Source: Gymnopilus junonius
Lineage: Eukaryota > Basidiomycota > Agaricomycetes > Agaricales > Galerinaceae
DNA length: 64,000 bases
Direction of reading: 5' to 3'
Assembly (NCBI GenBank): GCA_015501075.1
Contig: JADNYJ010000037.1
Span: 62,001-126,000, forward strand
Below the pieces are notes generated by a model. The model was not told where the DNA came from. It was given only the letters and a program-made list of their open reading frames with translations, and made no database searches. Made by a program: the position numbers and the translations under genes. This document shows, piece by piece, positions 12,759 to 25,939 of this stretch; the first letter of the stretch is position 1; the number at the start of each line of letters is the position of its first letter.

Positions 12759-13528
12759 ATGCGCATTCCAGGCTTATTACTCCCTCTGTTATTAACAACA
12801 TTTACTCAAGTACTGGCATCTCAAGACGACCAGATAGTTATGACTTTTGAGCCAGAATCTCCCGTCTATGTTCCACAGACTACCTCCAAACCTACTCTTG
12901 CGGATTTGCTCACTATCGAACCCTCTGCTTCGATTTTCTACTCTTATGCTCGAGAACTGGAATTGAGTTCTGTTTTCTCCGATCAAGGTGCAAGGTTGAC
13001 CATTTTTGCGCCTACAAATAAGGCTATCATGGCTTTGGCAAGGAAACCGTGAGTTCATGGGCTGTTGCCACTGCAGAGAAGCGTGAAGCTCACCCTTCAT
13101 GATTTGCTACTTAGGCATGAAGGACCTGATACCGCTGGAGAGATAGAATTATCGGAGGAGCAATTTGACACAGAGGCCAAGAAGAACGTTGAACGCTGGG
13201 TTTCAGCTCATATTATCCCTGTACGTTGCAAATTAGCGGCCTTAGGTTAAACTATGCTTACTGAGTGCGTTCAGGAATACCCGTTATCTTTTGACTCTAA
13301 TAAACACGATACACTCCTGGATGGAAAGTCTATCTCCTTCAAGCCTATCTCAAAGGCCAGTGGTGAAGGACCAGAATGGGGTAGATTTACCCTTGATAAT
13401 GGTGCCAAGATAATTGAAAAGAAAGAAGTTAGCAATCCTCGATCGTGTTCTGCTACCTCGACTCATTGACTTAACAGGGCTTAAACGGAGATCTTTATAT
13501 CATCGACGACACAATTTCAGTCGACTAG
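12759..13528 (+). CDS. Secreted fasciclin (FAS1) domain protein
   Basis: Four exons (12759-13048, 13115-13220, 13275-13427, 13478-13528) give 199 aa in continuous phase. The N-terminus MRIPGLLLPLLLTTFTQVLA is a clear signal peptide. The rest is one FAS1 domain: LADLLTIEPSASIFYSYARE, then the signature H1-type motif LTIFAPTNKAIMALARKP, and the second motif near ERWVSAHIIPEYP, followed by the LLDGKSISF and GLNGDLYIIDDTI strands. Such proteins act at the cell surface or wall in adhesion. I see no convincing C-terminal GPI-anchor signal, so it is probably secreted rather than anchored. All four splice junctions have GT...AG ends. Confidence 0.87.
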
Positions 13529-14274
13529 TGCAAATGGCCTTTTACACACGATGATGATATGGACTTGTACTTTTATGTTTCAGTAATTTGTAATCGACTA
13601 ATTTCTTTCTACTTCTCTTTCCATATCTTTTTGCTTCAGCCAGAAGATCTGCCTGCTCACTAATGCATCGGCGAACTGATGAAAGTGAAGTGTTGTCGAA
13701 GGAACACCTTTGGGCATGGGCCACCATTCAAATCTATCATGGAACCTGGTCATCTTTCTGAATTGGCGCAACACACTGGCTTCAGTCCGACAATAAATCA
13801 GTTTTGCAGATGAAGTGCGCTGTTGGTGCATTAATTTGAGAGACCTCCCCGATTAACGTCTAATCTTTTCAAAGGGTATCTCGAATACATTCCGATACGA
13901 ATAACAATATGTCAACGAAGGTATATAGGCTACTGCACTACGAAATTGGTACAAGGAACGACGCCTTTTGACTTTGTTAGTGGAATTTGGAAATGGACCG
14001 TCATGGCCAACGTCACGACACCGTCATTATTCCACCCATATGGCCAGCCAACCGTATAGAGGACGTCCGCCGCCCAAGTGGCCTGAATTGCCTCCAACTT
14101 TGTTCGTCCTGCAAAAAAACGGCCGACGACTAGCGGGAGGGATCCGCCATGAATTTTGAAACGCCCTGACTCCCAATACACAATCCTGATACAAATTAAC
14201 TGATAATAAATACCGCTGCTTCATCAAGCTTTTGTCATGATTCATCTGATTTAGAACGTGCTTCAAGATGACTT
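13529..14274. other. Intergenic region, no gene seen
   Basis: Lies between two 3' ends (fasciclin gene on plus, DUF6534 gene on minus). Only short frames without similarity are present. Confidence 0.5.
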
Positions 14275-16137
14275 TCAATATTCTTGCAGACTCGTAAGTC
14301 CTTTAACGATCATCTGGGCAAAATGGGAACTCACGTAATCGTCTGATGTCGTGATGTGTGGAATGTTGAAATGCATCAGGTCCAGCGCTGTGGAATGTAC
14401 ACGACGAAGCTGATGCCTTGAATTCAGCCTGTGATGAAAGTTGTCAGACGCCCCTATCGGTACCGTAGATGCCTGAAATTACTGACGTGGCAAGGAGGGA
14501 GTTGGCGTACACTGAAGAGACGATTAGAGTCAGACAGAAAAGAAAACAAGCTTGCATTTTCGAAAAACTCACATTTTCCGACTACAAAATGCAGTCCAAG
14601 GAAAATTAAGCTGTTGTCAATCAGTACCCACTGTGAGACGCGTAGTGTTATTATAAGTTTATAACATGACAGGGTGAGAAGACATACACATAACATGGAG
14701 GCCACGGTCGCAGCGCTGACAGCAATTAACACCATGTAGAATGACATTGACGTGCACTAACTAACCTCGTCAATGTCCCGATTTCGAAGGCGTAGAGGAT
14801 CAAGCTGTCGATGATGGAGTGCAACCTAAATATACAGGAGTGAGAGAATTGTTACAAGTAATAGTAACATTGGTCCCACATAATACTCTGCCGCCGCGTG
14901 TTCCGCAGCAGGAAAAACATGGAAAAGGTGATTAAAATATCCAATGCACTAGACAAGCCAAGCCCCATCGAAAATAACCACTGTGAAAGGGTATATGTCA
15001 GCTAATGACAAACAGATGTCGGCAACATTTCGGCTTACTCGGAAATGCTTCCTGAATGAGGGATAACTCCCAAGATGAATCCTGCGGATTTTGTGAGCAA
15101 AGAACGAGCAATCCATGGCGGATAACATACATCTCCCCCCCAGAGGCTGAACCATAAGTAAGTAAGGCAATCAGTTCAAAAATTAGCTGGGACTTACCGG
15201 ATGCAGATCCTGAACAGTGTCAAAGGCGACATCAGTAACATCTTCAACTTTCCAACGAACGCAATTTTACCCAATCGGGCCACGGCTAAGATGAGCTGAA
15301 TAATACTCTGGTTAGGATGACGAGACAAGAATGCAAATGGTAACGCACAACTGGTACAGTTAAATATAAGTTTCGTTCGCTCACTGCATCAGGTCAGCAA
15401 CGGAGCTTTCAAATTCCTGGATGAAAACTCACGATGATACATCCGGTGGGCGAATAAACTAAATTTTGGAAGCCACAGTCAATTTGGGCGGCAGAAATCA
15501 AGGAACTCCAGACTAACCAATGAGTAAGGAAAGTGAGGACCGCCTTGAAAGCTTCGTAAATGCAATATTATGATGAGAGAAATGACGGACATACTGTGAG
15601 GACGACGCCCAACTTGACACTGACGGGTTAGGCATGATCAATCCAAACGATAATTTGTACTCACAGCAATGGTCCTGAATTGAGTATAAGAGTAATGTAG
15701 TATTGGCGAGGCGAGAACTCACGTAGGAATGAACTGGACGTATTGACTCTCCCAAAGTTCGCAACGAAGTAACTCCACATTGATGCCCAGATGAGACCCG
15801 TATGAACCAGCTCAAGAGTCCTACGCTCGTCATCTCAGAATCCGTCCCACTGAATAAAAAATCTAAAGTACCATACAAACACGACCTAGCACCAACTTAG
15901 TTGCAAGGACTAAACGGAACTTAAAACAACTTACCAATCCTTTCATGCTTTTTCCATCCCTAGGATAGAACTTGAAATATATGGTGCATTGGACGGCGAA
16001 GGTACCAGAGAGACTGATTTCACAAAATGTTCAATGATTGCTCAGAGAGGAGATCAGAGAAGTCGAACTTACAAGGCAGATACTAGTGCGCCTAATAAAA
16101 TCGCGCCATATGTACCAGGTAAATCCCCGACCTCCAT
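14275..16137 (-). CDS. Seven-TM membrane protein, DUF6534 family
   Basis: A minus-strand gene cut into many small exons. It starts MEVGDLPGTYGAILLGALVSA (ATG at 16137), followed by the FAVQCTIYFKFYPRD segment, ELVHTGLIWASMWSYFV, FAHRMYH then LSERNLYLTVPV, ILAVARLGK, LFSMGLGLSSALDILIT with MFFLLRNTRR, the exon SIIDSLILYAFEIGTLTS, and a last part with LIFLGLHFVVGKLYANSLLATLNSRH. This order of motifs is the Agaricomycete DUF6534 pattern: seven membrane helices, function unknown, possibly receptor-like. I take the end as the in-frame stop at 14275-14277, reached by reading through a weak GTGAGT donor at 14330-14334. If that donor were used the tail would differ. Individual exon borders in the middle are approximate. 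Confidence 0.78.
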
Positions 16138-19100
16138 AAAGGCCAATTTTCGATCGTTGACTGACGTCCTTCCAGGGAGAGCGTGAACATGGGCAAAAGG
16201 CTTCTTTCGCCAGCGCGATGAATTTATAGTCGCCTCGTGCCACCCTTGTTCCGACCCCTGAGATCATATGTTCGGCTTCGGCTTCTAAATGCAAGCTATT
16301 ATATCTTCGGGGCAAGTAAAATATGGTGGCGGCGTCATATCCCAATTATACGATCCACTCGGCGGTCTGTCAATCATCGCAATTGATCACCACTTGCACA
16401 CATCACACAAGTTTTTCCAAGTGGGGTAAAGCAAAGTGATGACGCTTGCACGGGACCAGGTGCCTACGTGGTCGCGACCAAGTCGCAACGTTTGATTATT
16501 TGGGGATTGACGGCTTCAGTAAAATTCTGGAGGACTGGCAGGGCATTGGCAGACACTAAAAGCTCGCTAATACCAGCTCCGCAAATGAGAAAAGGAAGGG
16601 ATATGAGAAAAGAGTGACGAGTCGGAATATTGCTGAAATAAAGTTACCGGCAAGGCACCCCATAATAGTTATATAGCCTCCTTGGCTTCTGAGGAGGTGG
16701 GGTGGCACAGTCACTTTTAGAGTATGGCATCTGATAAAGTTCGGTTAGCCTTGACATTCATGAGTGCAATTAGAGACAAAAACGGAACGTACGCATCTCT
16801 CGGAGTAATGCGTTTCCAAAGAACACATCTAAGCGCTGGATTTATCGGCACCCGCCGATTTCCCCACATCCACAACCGAGTTGCGCAGCCGGTACCGAAG
16901 TAATAGACTCTCTTCGCATTTAGAGGGAAGCCGACAAGGCCAATAGCATAAGTGTTTCAATCATTTTGAACAGATTTGTCGCCTTGGATGGACACCGAGT
17001 ACGCACTAAATACCTCTATTGCAGGTGTATCAGCTTATGCACTGTCAGAAATTTTTTTAAAAGTGTCGGGACACGACCATCATCAGTTTAGTGCAAATGG
17101 GAGTACTAAATTGCTTTGATGTGTAACGGCTATGGCCTAATTCCATCTGGGATAAGAAAATGGCGTCCAGACTTGGCTGTGAGAGAATCATGAACATTTT
17201 TCACTGGTCAAGGGGAAATTTCTACTTATATTGTAACGGACAACGACGGGAAATGGAATAAGAGGCAGAAAGTCGTCAAAACCACGATAGCCGTGCTTCG
17301 AGACAGAGGGCGCTGAAGAACATTTTAGCAAACATCGCTTCGCTTTGCGACATGGACGGTGATAGAACCTGCGTAAGGGGCTGCGCTAGCCTTCTTGGGA
17401 GAGGCCAAGAATAGAGGGCTAAAAATGTCGACCTTCAGGACCAGAAGAAAGGCAGACCAATCAAGTCTCAGGAGAACCAATGAAACTCGTGTTCAGACAG
17501 TCGATGAAATCCATAAAGTGCGTACGAATCCTTCGATTCGCAGGGCAAATCAAGATTTTCTCTCGGAGCCGCATCTTGCTTAGATGCGTAAGAAGCGGCG
17601 ACGAATCTCGAACGAGACAAAACGGCAAACTTAAAGGCGCAATGAAAAAGAGACTGAATAGTCAACAACAATCAGTTTCCATTGACATGGTTAAATCAAG
17701 GCGACGAGTTACCAGTGACACACTGTAGGAAAGACCTTGAGTTTCGTGGGTACTTCAAAAGCTTACTGGTGGTGGAATGCTGCGTTGTGATCTCGAGGTG
17801 AAAATGTGGGGGTATCACGGGAACGTCGGACAAAAATGACATTCACACGAACTTAACCCGTCGTACAATCAAAGGCTGGAAGCTGGACAGAGTAGAGGTA
17901 ATGCACGAGAGGCATTGGTTGTTTCTGGCCAACCGGGATAGGTTGATTAAGCCTAATGCCGAGTCTCAATTACGAGTTCCAAAGAGGGAAGATACGCAAG
18001 TTACTTTGACAGGCGACAGTAGGAAGAAGCTCAGAAGTAAGAATATCAGCTCCTAAACCCCAAATGTAGAGGGAATTTGTGCGGTAGCGGCTAAGAACAG
18101 CCAAGAAACATGCAGAACAAGGGGGAATCTTCGGAAGTTGGCTATAAAAACACCGTGAAATAGTGAGAGGACTCAGGTTAATTGCAGGCCCTTTAAGACG
18201 GTCAGTTAAGCTTTTAGAGAAAAAGTGACAATTGAGCATATTGTAAAAGAGTCAGTTGAGTAAAAGAGTCAGTTGAGCACATCTTACTCAGAAGCAAGGT
18301 GCCATGGGAAATCTTCAAGGGGGTTGAATTGGACGGCAAAAAAAGGATGCTTTATGCGTTCTCCAATACTTAAACAAGTCGGACTTGGCTATGTGAAGGT
18401 ATTCCAGATATTGATGACCTTGAGTATAGTCGGCAGAATGAGCAACTCAATATCATTGCAATGAACTTTTACCATACTCCGAATGGCTCACGAGGCGGAG
18501 AAATGGAGGTGAAACTAAGACTGTGTCAAATAGATGCGTTCGTCTATTGACAGGCTTCCACCCGAAATTTACTTTTCTGTGAATGAATTTTGAAATTCCA
18601 AGGCTTTCATTTAAACAAAGATACCTTGTATTTTCACATATCTTGATGTCATTGAATGCAGCAGATCTAAACCGAGATGCGTAAAGAATTCGATTGGAAA
18701 GAGCACCTGGAAGACGCCATTTGACCACTGCACTTCGTCTGGGAAAAGGTGTCAGCACACTGCAGGCGAAGGCTATGACAGCTGCACTTATTGTGAAACA
18801 ATGGGCTCGTGATGGAAGAGCGGGCCTGGAGAACATTAGTAAAAGGACCAGCCAGTGCAAGGAAGGTAAAAAATCTTCTGCTCCAAGAGTTTGGCGGTTG
18901 AAGGCAGTCACTGTTCTGTCCCAAAAACTGTAACCGATTTCAAAGGATAGACTACAAGGTCCAACAAGTGGCCAGACGTTTTCTGTGATGCATAAGCGTC
19001 CTGGAAGATCATAAAGTGGAGGCCTTCGTTATGTCAAGAGAAAATAGAGACTTTCTGAAATCACGTAAGTCGAGCATTTTTTGAGGAGGTTTCGCCACCA

Positions 19101-19359
19101 GCTATTTTCAGCCAGAGATAAGATTGGCAACGGGGCAGAACGAGACCGATGTGTGAAGAATAATAATGTCATTCTAGCACACAATGAAGATGTCGAGCGA
19201 CAACATAAGGACTTATAGAAGATATAAGGCTCGTATGTGGATGGCAGTGGTGACAATGTCGTCGACAACGGACACGTCGCGTCGACGAAAGTTCCCACGC
19301 CCTAATAGTGCAACTTCATCACCTCCATCGCTGGTCGTCGGTAGTAGATTTCATTCACA
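16138..19359. other. Gene-poor 3.2 kb region
   Basis: No frame here shows a domain or a plausible exon chain. The stretch from about 17200 to 19200 is purine-rich on the plus strand and dense in stop codons in every frame, which could be an old decayed element, but no terminal repeats or protein remnants were found. Confidence 0.45.
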
Positions 19360-22300
19360 ATGGCGACGACGGATTCATCATGCTATACCGTCGTCTTTGA
19401 GTCCGCTGCTGAAATGCCCTCAGCAGCGGAGCTCCGTTCTGGTCTCGAGAAGGGTTCGGATGAGGTCAAAATCGACACGTTGCGCAAGATCATAGTGTCG
19501 ACTATCAATGGAAACCCTCAGGTGAGCGCATACGCCTTGTTTAAGGGTTGTGTTGCTAACTGAAACACCAGCCGACGTTGATGATGCCTATTATCCAATT
19601 TGTTATGCCTTCACGGAACAAGCTGCTCAAGAAGCTGCTCCACTTTTACTGGGAGGTATGCCCTAAATACGACGAAAATGGGAAGCTGAAGCAGGAAATG
19701 ATCTTGGTCGTGTATGTCCTTGGTTATATGCGCGCAAACTCTCCTCTGACCCCTTACTTTCTGCTAGTAACGCCATCCGGAATGACCTGGTATGTTTCTT
19801 GACCTGATACAAGCCATTCGCCAGACCGACTAACCTCTGTCCAGCAACATCCAAACGAATACATCCGCGGTGCATCCCTGCGTTTCCTACAGAAGATCGC
19901 GAAAGACCAAGAACTGCTAGAACCTCTGATACCCACCTGCCGAGCTTGCCTTGAACACCGACACTCATATGTTCGCAAAAATGCAGTCTTCGCCCTTTAT
20001 TCTATCTATCGCGAATTTGAACACCTCATACCCGACGCAGCGGAGCTCATGCACACATTCCTGATTGCAGAGAGCGACTCTTCTTGCAAACGAAATGCTT
20101 TCGTCTTCCTTGCTCATTGTGCAATGCCCAAAGCAGTGGAATACATTGCGAGTATCTATGACTCAATTGGAAGCTTGGACGAGTCGTTACAGATGAGCAT
20201 TATTGAAGTAATCAGGCTGGATTGCAAGAATGACTCTTCTCAACGGGTAAGTTGATTTTCTGCCTCCTTTTTTTCTTGCTAGGAACTGATTTGGTTTGAA
20301 GTCGAAATATATTCGCTGTACCTTTGAACTCCTCAACGCCTCTTCACATGCCGTCAAATACGAAGCCGCTACCACCCTCACCACCCTCACTCAAAACCCT
20401 ACCGCTGTTAAAGGCAAGTTTATGTTAATCGTCCAATTTTCGTCCTCTAAAACCTTTATTAGCCGCTGCTTCCTCCCTCATCAACCTTGTCATCAAAGAG
20501 TCGGACAACAACGTCAAGCTCATTGTGCTTGATCGCCTAGATAATTTACGTGCTAAACACGGACATGTTCTCGACAGCCTAATCATGGACGTACTGCAGG
20601 TTCTGTCAAGGTTTGTTCCTCTTCACCCTTATCATGACTCCTTGTGCTGATGACCGCGTAGTGCTGATATCGAAGTGCGACGGAAAGCCATGAGCATTGT
20701 CCTGAGCATGACGTCTAGCAGAAATGTTGAGGAAGTCGTTTTGTTCTTGAAGAAGCAGCTGCAGAAAACACAGGAGGCAGAGTTTGAGAAGGTGCGTCAT
20801 TCTGTTCAGTATTCTGGCATGTTTTGAATAACAGTTTTCAGGCCTCAGAATACCGACAGCTCCTCATTCAATCCATTCACGTCATGGCCGTGAAATTCTC
20901 AGAAGTCGCTGCCAGCGTGGTTCACGCCCTGATGGAATTCCTGGGCGATTCGAACAACCCTTCTGCTCTCGATGTTGTTGCCTTCGTTCGGTAGGCTCAT
21001 GTGTTCCCCTATGACTTCAAGTAAAAGATTTGATGCATTGTACCGCACATAGCGAGGTCGTTGAGAAATTCCCCAACCTCCGCGCTACCATCTGCGAGAA
21101 ACTTGTCTCCACCATCGGTGAGATCAAGTCTGGCAAGGTCTTCCGCGGCGTTCTTTGGATTTTAGGAGAATACGTGGAGTTTGTAGCTGACATCCAAAGC
21201 ACTATGCAGGAGATCAGGAAGGTGGTTGGAGAGGTGCCCATCCTCGCATCGGAGCAGCGGCTGCTTGACGAAGCTGGTGGTGATGCGGAGGAAGAGGAGA
21301 AAGACAAGCCCAAGGTGGAAGGCGGGGGAAGACCGAAGGTGTTGGCTGATGGGACGTATGCTACTGAGACTGCATTCACCAGCGTGGCTGTTGCCAGGTT
21401 GGAGGCCGTGAAGACCGCTGCTAAGCCCCCTTTGCGAAGTACGTTTGTTGGTTCTTTGTGATCGTCTTTTCTGTGTTATTGACAGTTTCGCGACAGCTCT
21501 GATTCTAGGCGGAGATTTCTTTACTGGCACTGTCTTAGCCTCCGCTCTGACCAAGTTGGTCCTGCGATTTAGTGAGAAGGCAGTTGACAAGGCTGCAGCA
21601 AACATGCTACGAGCAGAGGTGGGCATTTCTGTACGTTCAACCCTCAGCCCCAACCTTATATTCTTTTTCTAGGCGATGCTCATCATGACCTCTATCATCC
21701 GAGTCGGCCAGTCCAAGTTCGTAACCGTGCAAATTGACGAAGACTCTAGCGAGCGCATCCTGAACTGCATACAGACTTTGAGCGAGCTAGGGTCGCAACC
21801 TGTTGTTAATGAGACATTCTTGGAGGACACGAAGACCGCTTTCACGAAAATGCTGACTGCTCAGGAGGTATATCAATTCAATTATTTGATGGGTGTTTTG
21901 AGTGTCTAATGCAGCATTTTTCTTCAACCTCCAGAAACGTGCGGCGGAGAAGAAGGAGTCCGAGAAGAAGAAAGAGGCGACCATTCAGGTCGATGATCTC
22001 CTTTCTTTCCGACAGTTCTCAAAGAAAACTGCTGATGACGCGATTGATGTACGTGATTTGTATTTCTGTGATATTTACATGGGGATAATCATATATTTTT
22101 CTTTCCTTTTTGGTTCCTATAGTATGACGAGGACGTTGGCCGTGCTACAGGATCAGGAGAGGTCCACGAAGACTTCATGTCCAACCTTAGCCGCATTTCT
22201 CAGTTAACAGGTCGTGTCTTAAATAATCACGTGACTGAATGTCGCCTCACCACTGTCTTTTGCTTGAAGGCTTTTCCGATCCTATTTATGCCGAGGCCTA

Positions 22301-23288
22301 TGTCAAAATGAATGGTTTCGACATTCTTCTCGGTAAGTCTTCCGTTTCATAGGAATTTTCTTTGCACTGTATTGAAATTGATGGGTTTCTCCTTTTCTCC
22401 GTCTAGATGTCCTATTGGTTAACCAGACCGCCAATACCCTTCAAAATCTCTGCCTGGACTTTGCCACCCTCGGAGACTTGAAGATAGTTGAACGGCCCGC
22501 GACATACACGATAGCCCCTCATGGATTCCAGAGCATCAAAGCGACGATTAAAGTCTCCTCAACGGAGACTGGCGTCATCTTCGGAAGCATCCTCTGGGAG
22601 GGCCCTAACATGTCGGAAGCTTGTGTCATCTTAAGCGATATCCATATCGATATCATGGACTACATCAAGCCTGCTTACTGTAATGAAGCTCAGGTACGAT
22701 GGCACTCTATTTGGCCTTCCTTCTCGACATCTGAGCAATATTTAACTTTGTAGTTCCGGAGTATGTGGACCGAATTCGAATGGGAGAATCGCGTCAACGT
22801 CAACAATTCTCTGTCGTAAGTGGTTTCGTTGCTTGTCTTCAATTTTCGTTCTGGTCGTTGGTTCTCACTGGCGTTCAAATATTTCTTCCTTATGCAGTGA
22901 TCCACGTGAATACTTGAAGCAAGTAATGAAAGCTACGAATATGTCATGCCTCACACCAGAAGGCGCAACATCTGGGGTGTGTGATTTCTTGTCGGCTAAC
23001 ATGTATGCTCGTAGTCTATTCGGTGTGTTTTCATTTTTCTTCCCGAAATTTCTCGTTCACTAACGAGCTATCGTTTACAGGTGAAGATGCGCTGGCGAAT
23101 CTGAGTGTGGAAAGAACGGAGAATGGCACTATTACTGGACATGTCCGCATACGGAGCAAGACCCAGGGCATCGCTCTTTCATTGGGTGATAGGATCACCA
23201 TGGGTATGTCATTCTGTTCAGTAAATATTCCCGAGACTGACTGGCCTTTTTAGCGCAAAAAGACGGCAAGCCAATAACAGTGGTGTAG
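19360..23288 (+). CDS. SEC26: Coatomer subunit beta (beta-COP)
   Basis: The product is the large beta subunit of the COPI coat, which forms on Golgi membranes and drives retrograde vesicle transport to the ER. It starts [18 protein letters not shown] and consists of an N-terminal adaptin-like HEAT-repeat domain ([64 protein letters not shown]), a charged linker ([13 protein letters not shown]), a second conserved block ([19 protein letters not shown]) and the C-terminal appendage ([57 protein letters not shown]). The gene has many introns of about 50-70 nt, and the last short exon ends in GKPITVV. Length is about 950 aa, normal for the family. A single-copy housekeeping gene with no sign of disruption. 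The symbol is the yeast name. Confidence 0.96.
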
Positions 23289-24123
23289 GCTAAGCCCTAC
23301 TCATTTCATATTATTGCCTTCGTCACCTTTTCTTCTTTTGTCGTGGATCCTTTTCTCCTTTTGTAGACCGAATGCTAACCTGGAAAATAATTATTCTTTA
23401 TATCTGACCGAGGCGCCAGACAAGGGTGGCGCTCACCCATTTTGTTGTGTTGAAGACGGACGTTATTGTAACTTTTGAATTAAGCAAAGTAAATGAGTAA
23501 GGTGCTTGAACAGCATTGCTCTTGGTTGTGTGCCTTTATACAGTATCCTAAGTCGTCAATGTACATTTCAGCAGTTGAGTGCTTTGTCCCCCCAAAATTA
23601 CTGACTGGACTCTGCCACCAGTCCTCATGCCGATGTTATGCCGCCCAATTTACTGTCGGATTCAACGCGTCTTCAGCCAAATTTATAGCTTCACATTACT
23701 TTCAAGATGCGACATGCCGTCCACAATTCTTTGACTGATACTATACGCCCCAAAGGACAACATCAGAGCAATCTATAATTGTTATCACTGGTTTCGTGAG
23801 AGGCTCATTCGCCGCCAAGTATCGGCTTAAAGCATCCCTCTGCAGAGCTGCCAATGGAGCTGCATAGAGCGGCGTTGGCTGTCAATATGTCAGGCCCAAA
23901 TTGGGCCGTGACTTATCTACATTTGCATTTTGGGAAGGTAACCTCATGGGTAGGATCGGGTCTGCACATTGTAGACTCGCCGGATAGGTTTAGGCGGCAC
24001 AGGGACGTTGCAAGATCGTAGCGCATACGGTCCTTGATCATCAATGCTGACCTTTATCAACCGAATTCGTCTTCGAATTTCCGCAAGGTCACGGAGGCTT
24101 CCATGCGGTTTGTTATAGCTGAG
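23289..24123. other. Intergenic region, no gene seen
   Basis: 3' region of the coatomer gene followed by upstream sequence of the protease gene. No recognisable frame. Confidence 0.5.
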
Positions 24124-24135
24124 CCTTTTATAAGA
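24124..24135 (+). promoter_or_regulatory. TATA-like box of the aspartic protease gene
   Basis: CTTTTATAAGAG lies about 50 bp before the ATG at 24181, a position consistent with a core promoter and a short leader. Confidence 0.5.
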
Positions 24136-24180
24136 GGTCACGACACGGTCAGACCTGGTACAGCACCGTATTCTTGGACT

Positions 24181-25939
24181 ATGTTCTCAAAAGCGATTCT
24201 GGTTACTTCTCTTGCCATCTCTGTGGTCGCCGATCCGGTACTGGTAAACAGGTCTCCGATCAGGCTACCCCTCTCCAGGAGGCATAATTTCACTAGTGTT
24301 CACAACCTAGTCCGCCATGATCAGAATCGCGCTAAGTCTCTCAGATTGGCAGGAACAGCTGAGGCTGCCGGCCTTCTGTTGGAAAGAACCTCACCGGTCA
24401 ACTCACAAGTGGATAATCAAGCTGTAGCCTATGTGGCTTCTGTCGGAATTGGTAGTCCTGCCGCCACTTGTAAGCACCTGGTCCTTACAATCTTATTAAT
24501 ACATTCAACTCAAAGTCTACTAAGACGAACTCCTCGTTGATACTGGGAGGTAAGCAGCGTGGAAACCTTTTTTATTTCATTCCTGACGTGAAGCCGAATA
24601 AGTTCGTTACTATGTGTAGGTGAAAACCAGGTATACAAGAGGACTGTGACCAGTACTGCGACCTCAACTGTGGTGGTATGTAGTTCGCTTCTTCCATCTA
24701 TTACCTTTGCGTAAGTGTGCCGGTCATCAGTCAGGTACTTGCGCTGGTATGGACACAAGACCCTTACTTAATATTGTTTTGATGCTAAATCTGTGTGTAG
24801 GAAATGAATTCATAGACCAGGTCACCATAGCACCTGGCCTTGTAATCCCCAAACAAGACATCGTCGTCGTTTCTACAGTTGGTGAAAACCCTTTAGAATT
24901 TGTACGCAAGAAACTAACGAGCAAAAACTGATAGCCAAATCCATCAGAAGGGGTGGATGGTACACTTGGGTAATCTGTGCACATTTCCATGCGCCTCATC
25001 ATCTGATAAATTCTTTCCCAGTCTTGGTCCTGCCGACCTCACCACCGTTGGCATTGGTTCTGCTACCATTCCGACTGTTACCGACAGTCTGTTCGCCATC
25101 GGTGATATTCCTGCAGATTCAATTGCAATTTCTTTCCAGCCTACTACGACCGAGGAAAGCCTTAACGGAGAAATCACTTGGGGTAAGTGGGGCATTTCAT
25201 CTCTCTTCGTTACTTTGAAATGTGGGGTGCCTTGCAGGTGGAACTGACAGCAGTAAATTTACGGGCACTATCACTTTCACGTATGAGACATTCTCGTCTT
25301 GGTCCTGAAATTACTTGTGCTGAAATATTATTATTATATGGAAGCCCGATTACTGCAACTTCGCCGTCCAGTTCATTCTGGGGTATTAACCAGTCCATCC
25401 GCTACGGGTCCTCCACTAGTATATTGGCTGCCACTGCAGGCATAGTTGATACTGGTACTTCCAACTCTTTCATATTGAGGCGCAAGGATTGATCTGATTC
25501 ACAGGGACCACACTTCTTCTCATCGCTAGCGACGGGTTTAGCAAATACAAGAGCGCTTCAGGAGCTGTCCTTGATAACTCGACAGGGCTGCTCCGCATTA
25601 CCAGTGCCCAATTCTCAAATTTGCAAAGCCTTTTTTTCACTATTGAGGGAGTCAGTCTCCTTTTTTAAACTGTTGCATGTCTTGCTTACTATTTGGCGCT
25701 AGACTACTTTCCAATTTACCCCAAATGCCCAAATCTGGCCTCGGTCTCTCAACGTGGATATTGGGGGTGCTTCCGGCAGCATTTATCTGATCGTTGGAGA
25801 TTTTGGAACAAATAGCGGTGAAGGCCTTGACTTTATTAACGGTTTAGTTTTCCTGGAACGTTTCTACAGCGTTCTCGATACGGCCAACAAACGCGTCGGC
25901 TTTGCCACTACGCCTTTTACCACTGCTACCACCAATTAA
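24181..25939 (+). CDS. Secreted aspartic protease, pepsin-like (family A1)
   Basis: Signal peptide MFSKAILVTSLAISVVADP, a basic pro-region with RR and RH sites, then the mature enzyme. The first catalytic motif is LLVDTGSS (Asp about residue 102) across exons 24181-24469, 24525-24549 and 24603-24675. The second is GIVDTGTTLLLIA, split by an intron near 25450-25505. Other family landmarks are EFIDQVTIAPGLVIPKQ, EGVDGTLGLGPADLTTVG, EITWGGTDSSKFTGTITFT, FWGINQSIRYG and the end LDTANKRVGFA, with stop at 25937-25939. It resembles secreted basidiomycete polyporopepsin-type enzymes. Odd points: the conserved Trp after DTGS is replaced (DTGSSLLCVG), and the flap tyrosine region reads CAGHQSG instead of YGSG. 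Exon 4 borders around 24720-24800 are uncertain, so the flap reading could be a modelling error. Confidence 0.86.

Noticed and set aside
17395..17728. Plus-strand Arg/Lys-rich frames in the gene-poor region
   Set aside because: Composition follows the purine-rich strand; no domain, start context or exon chain.
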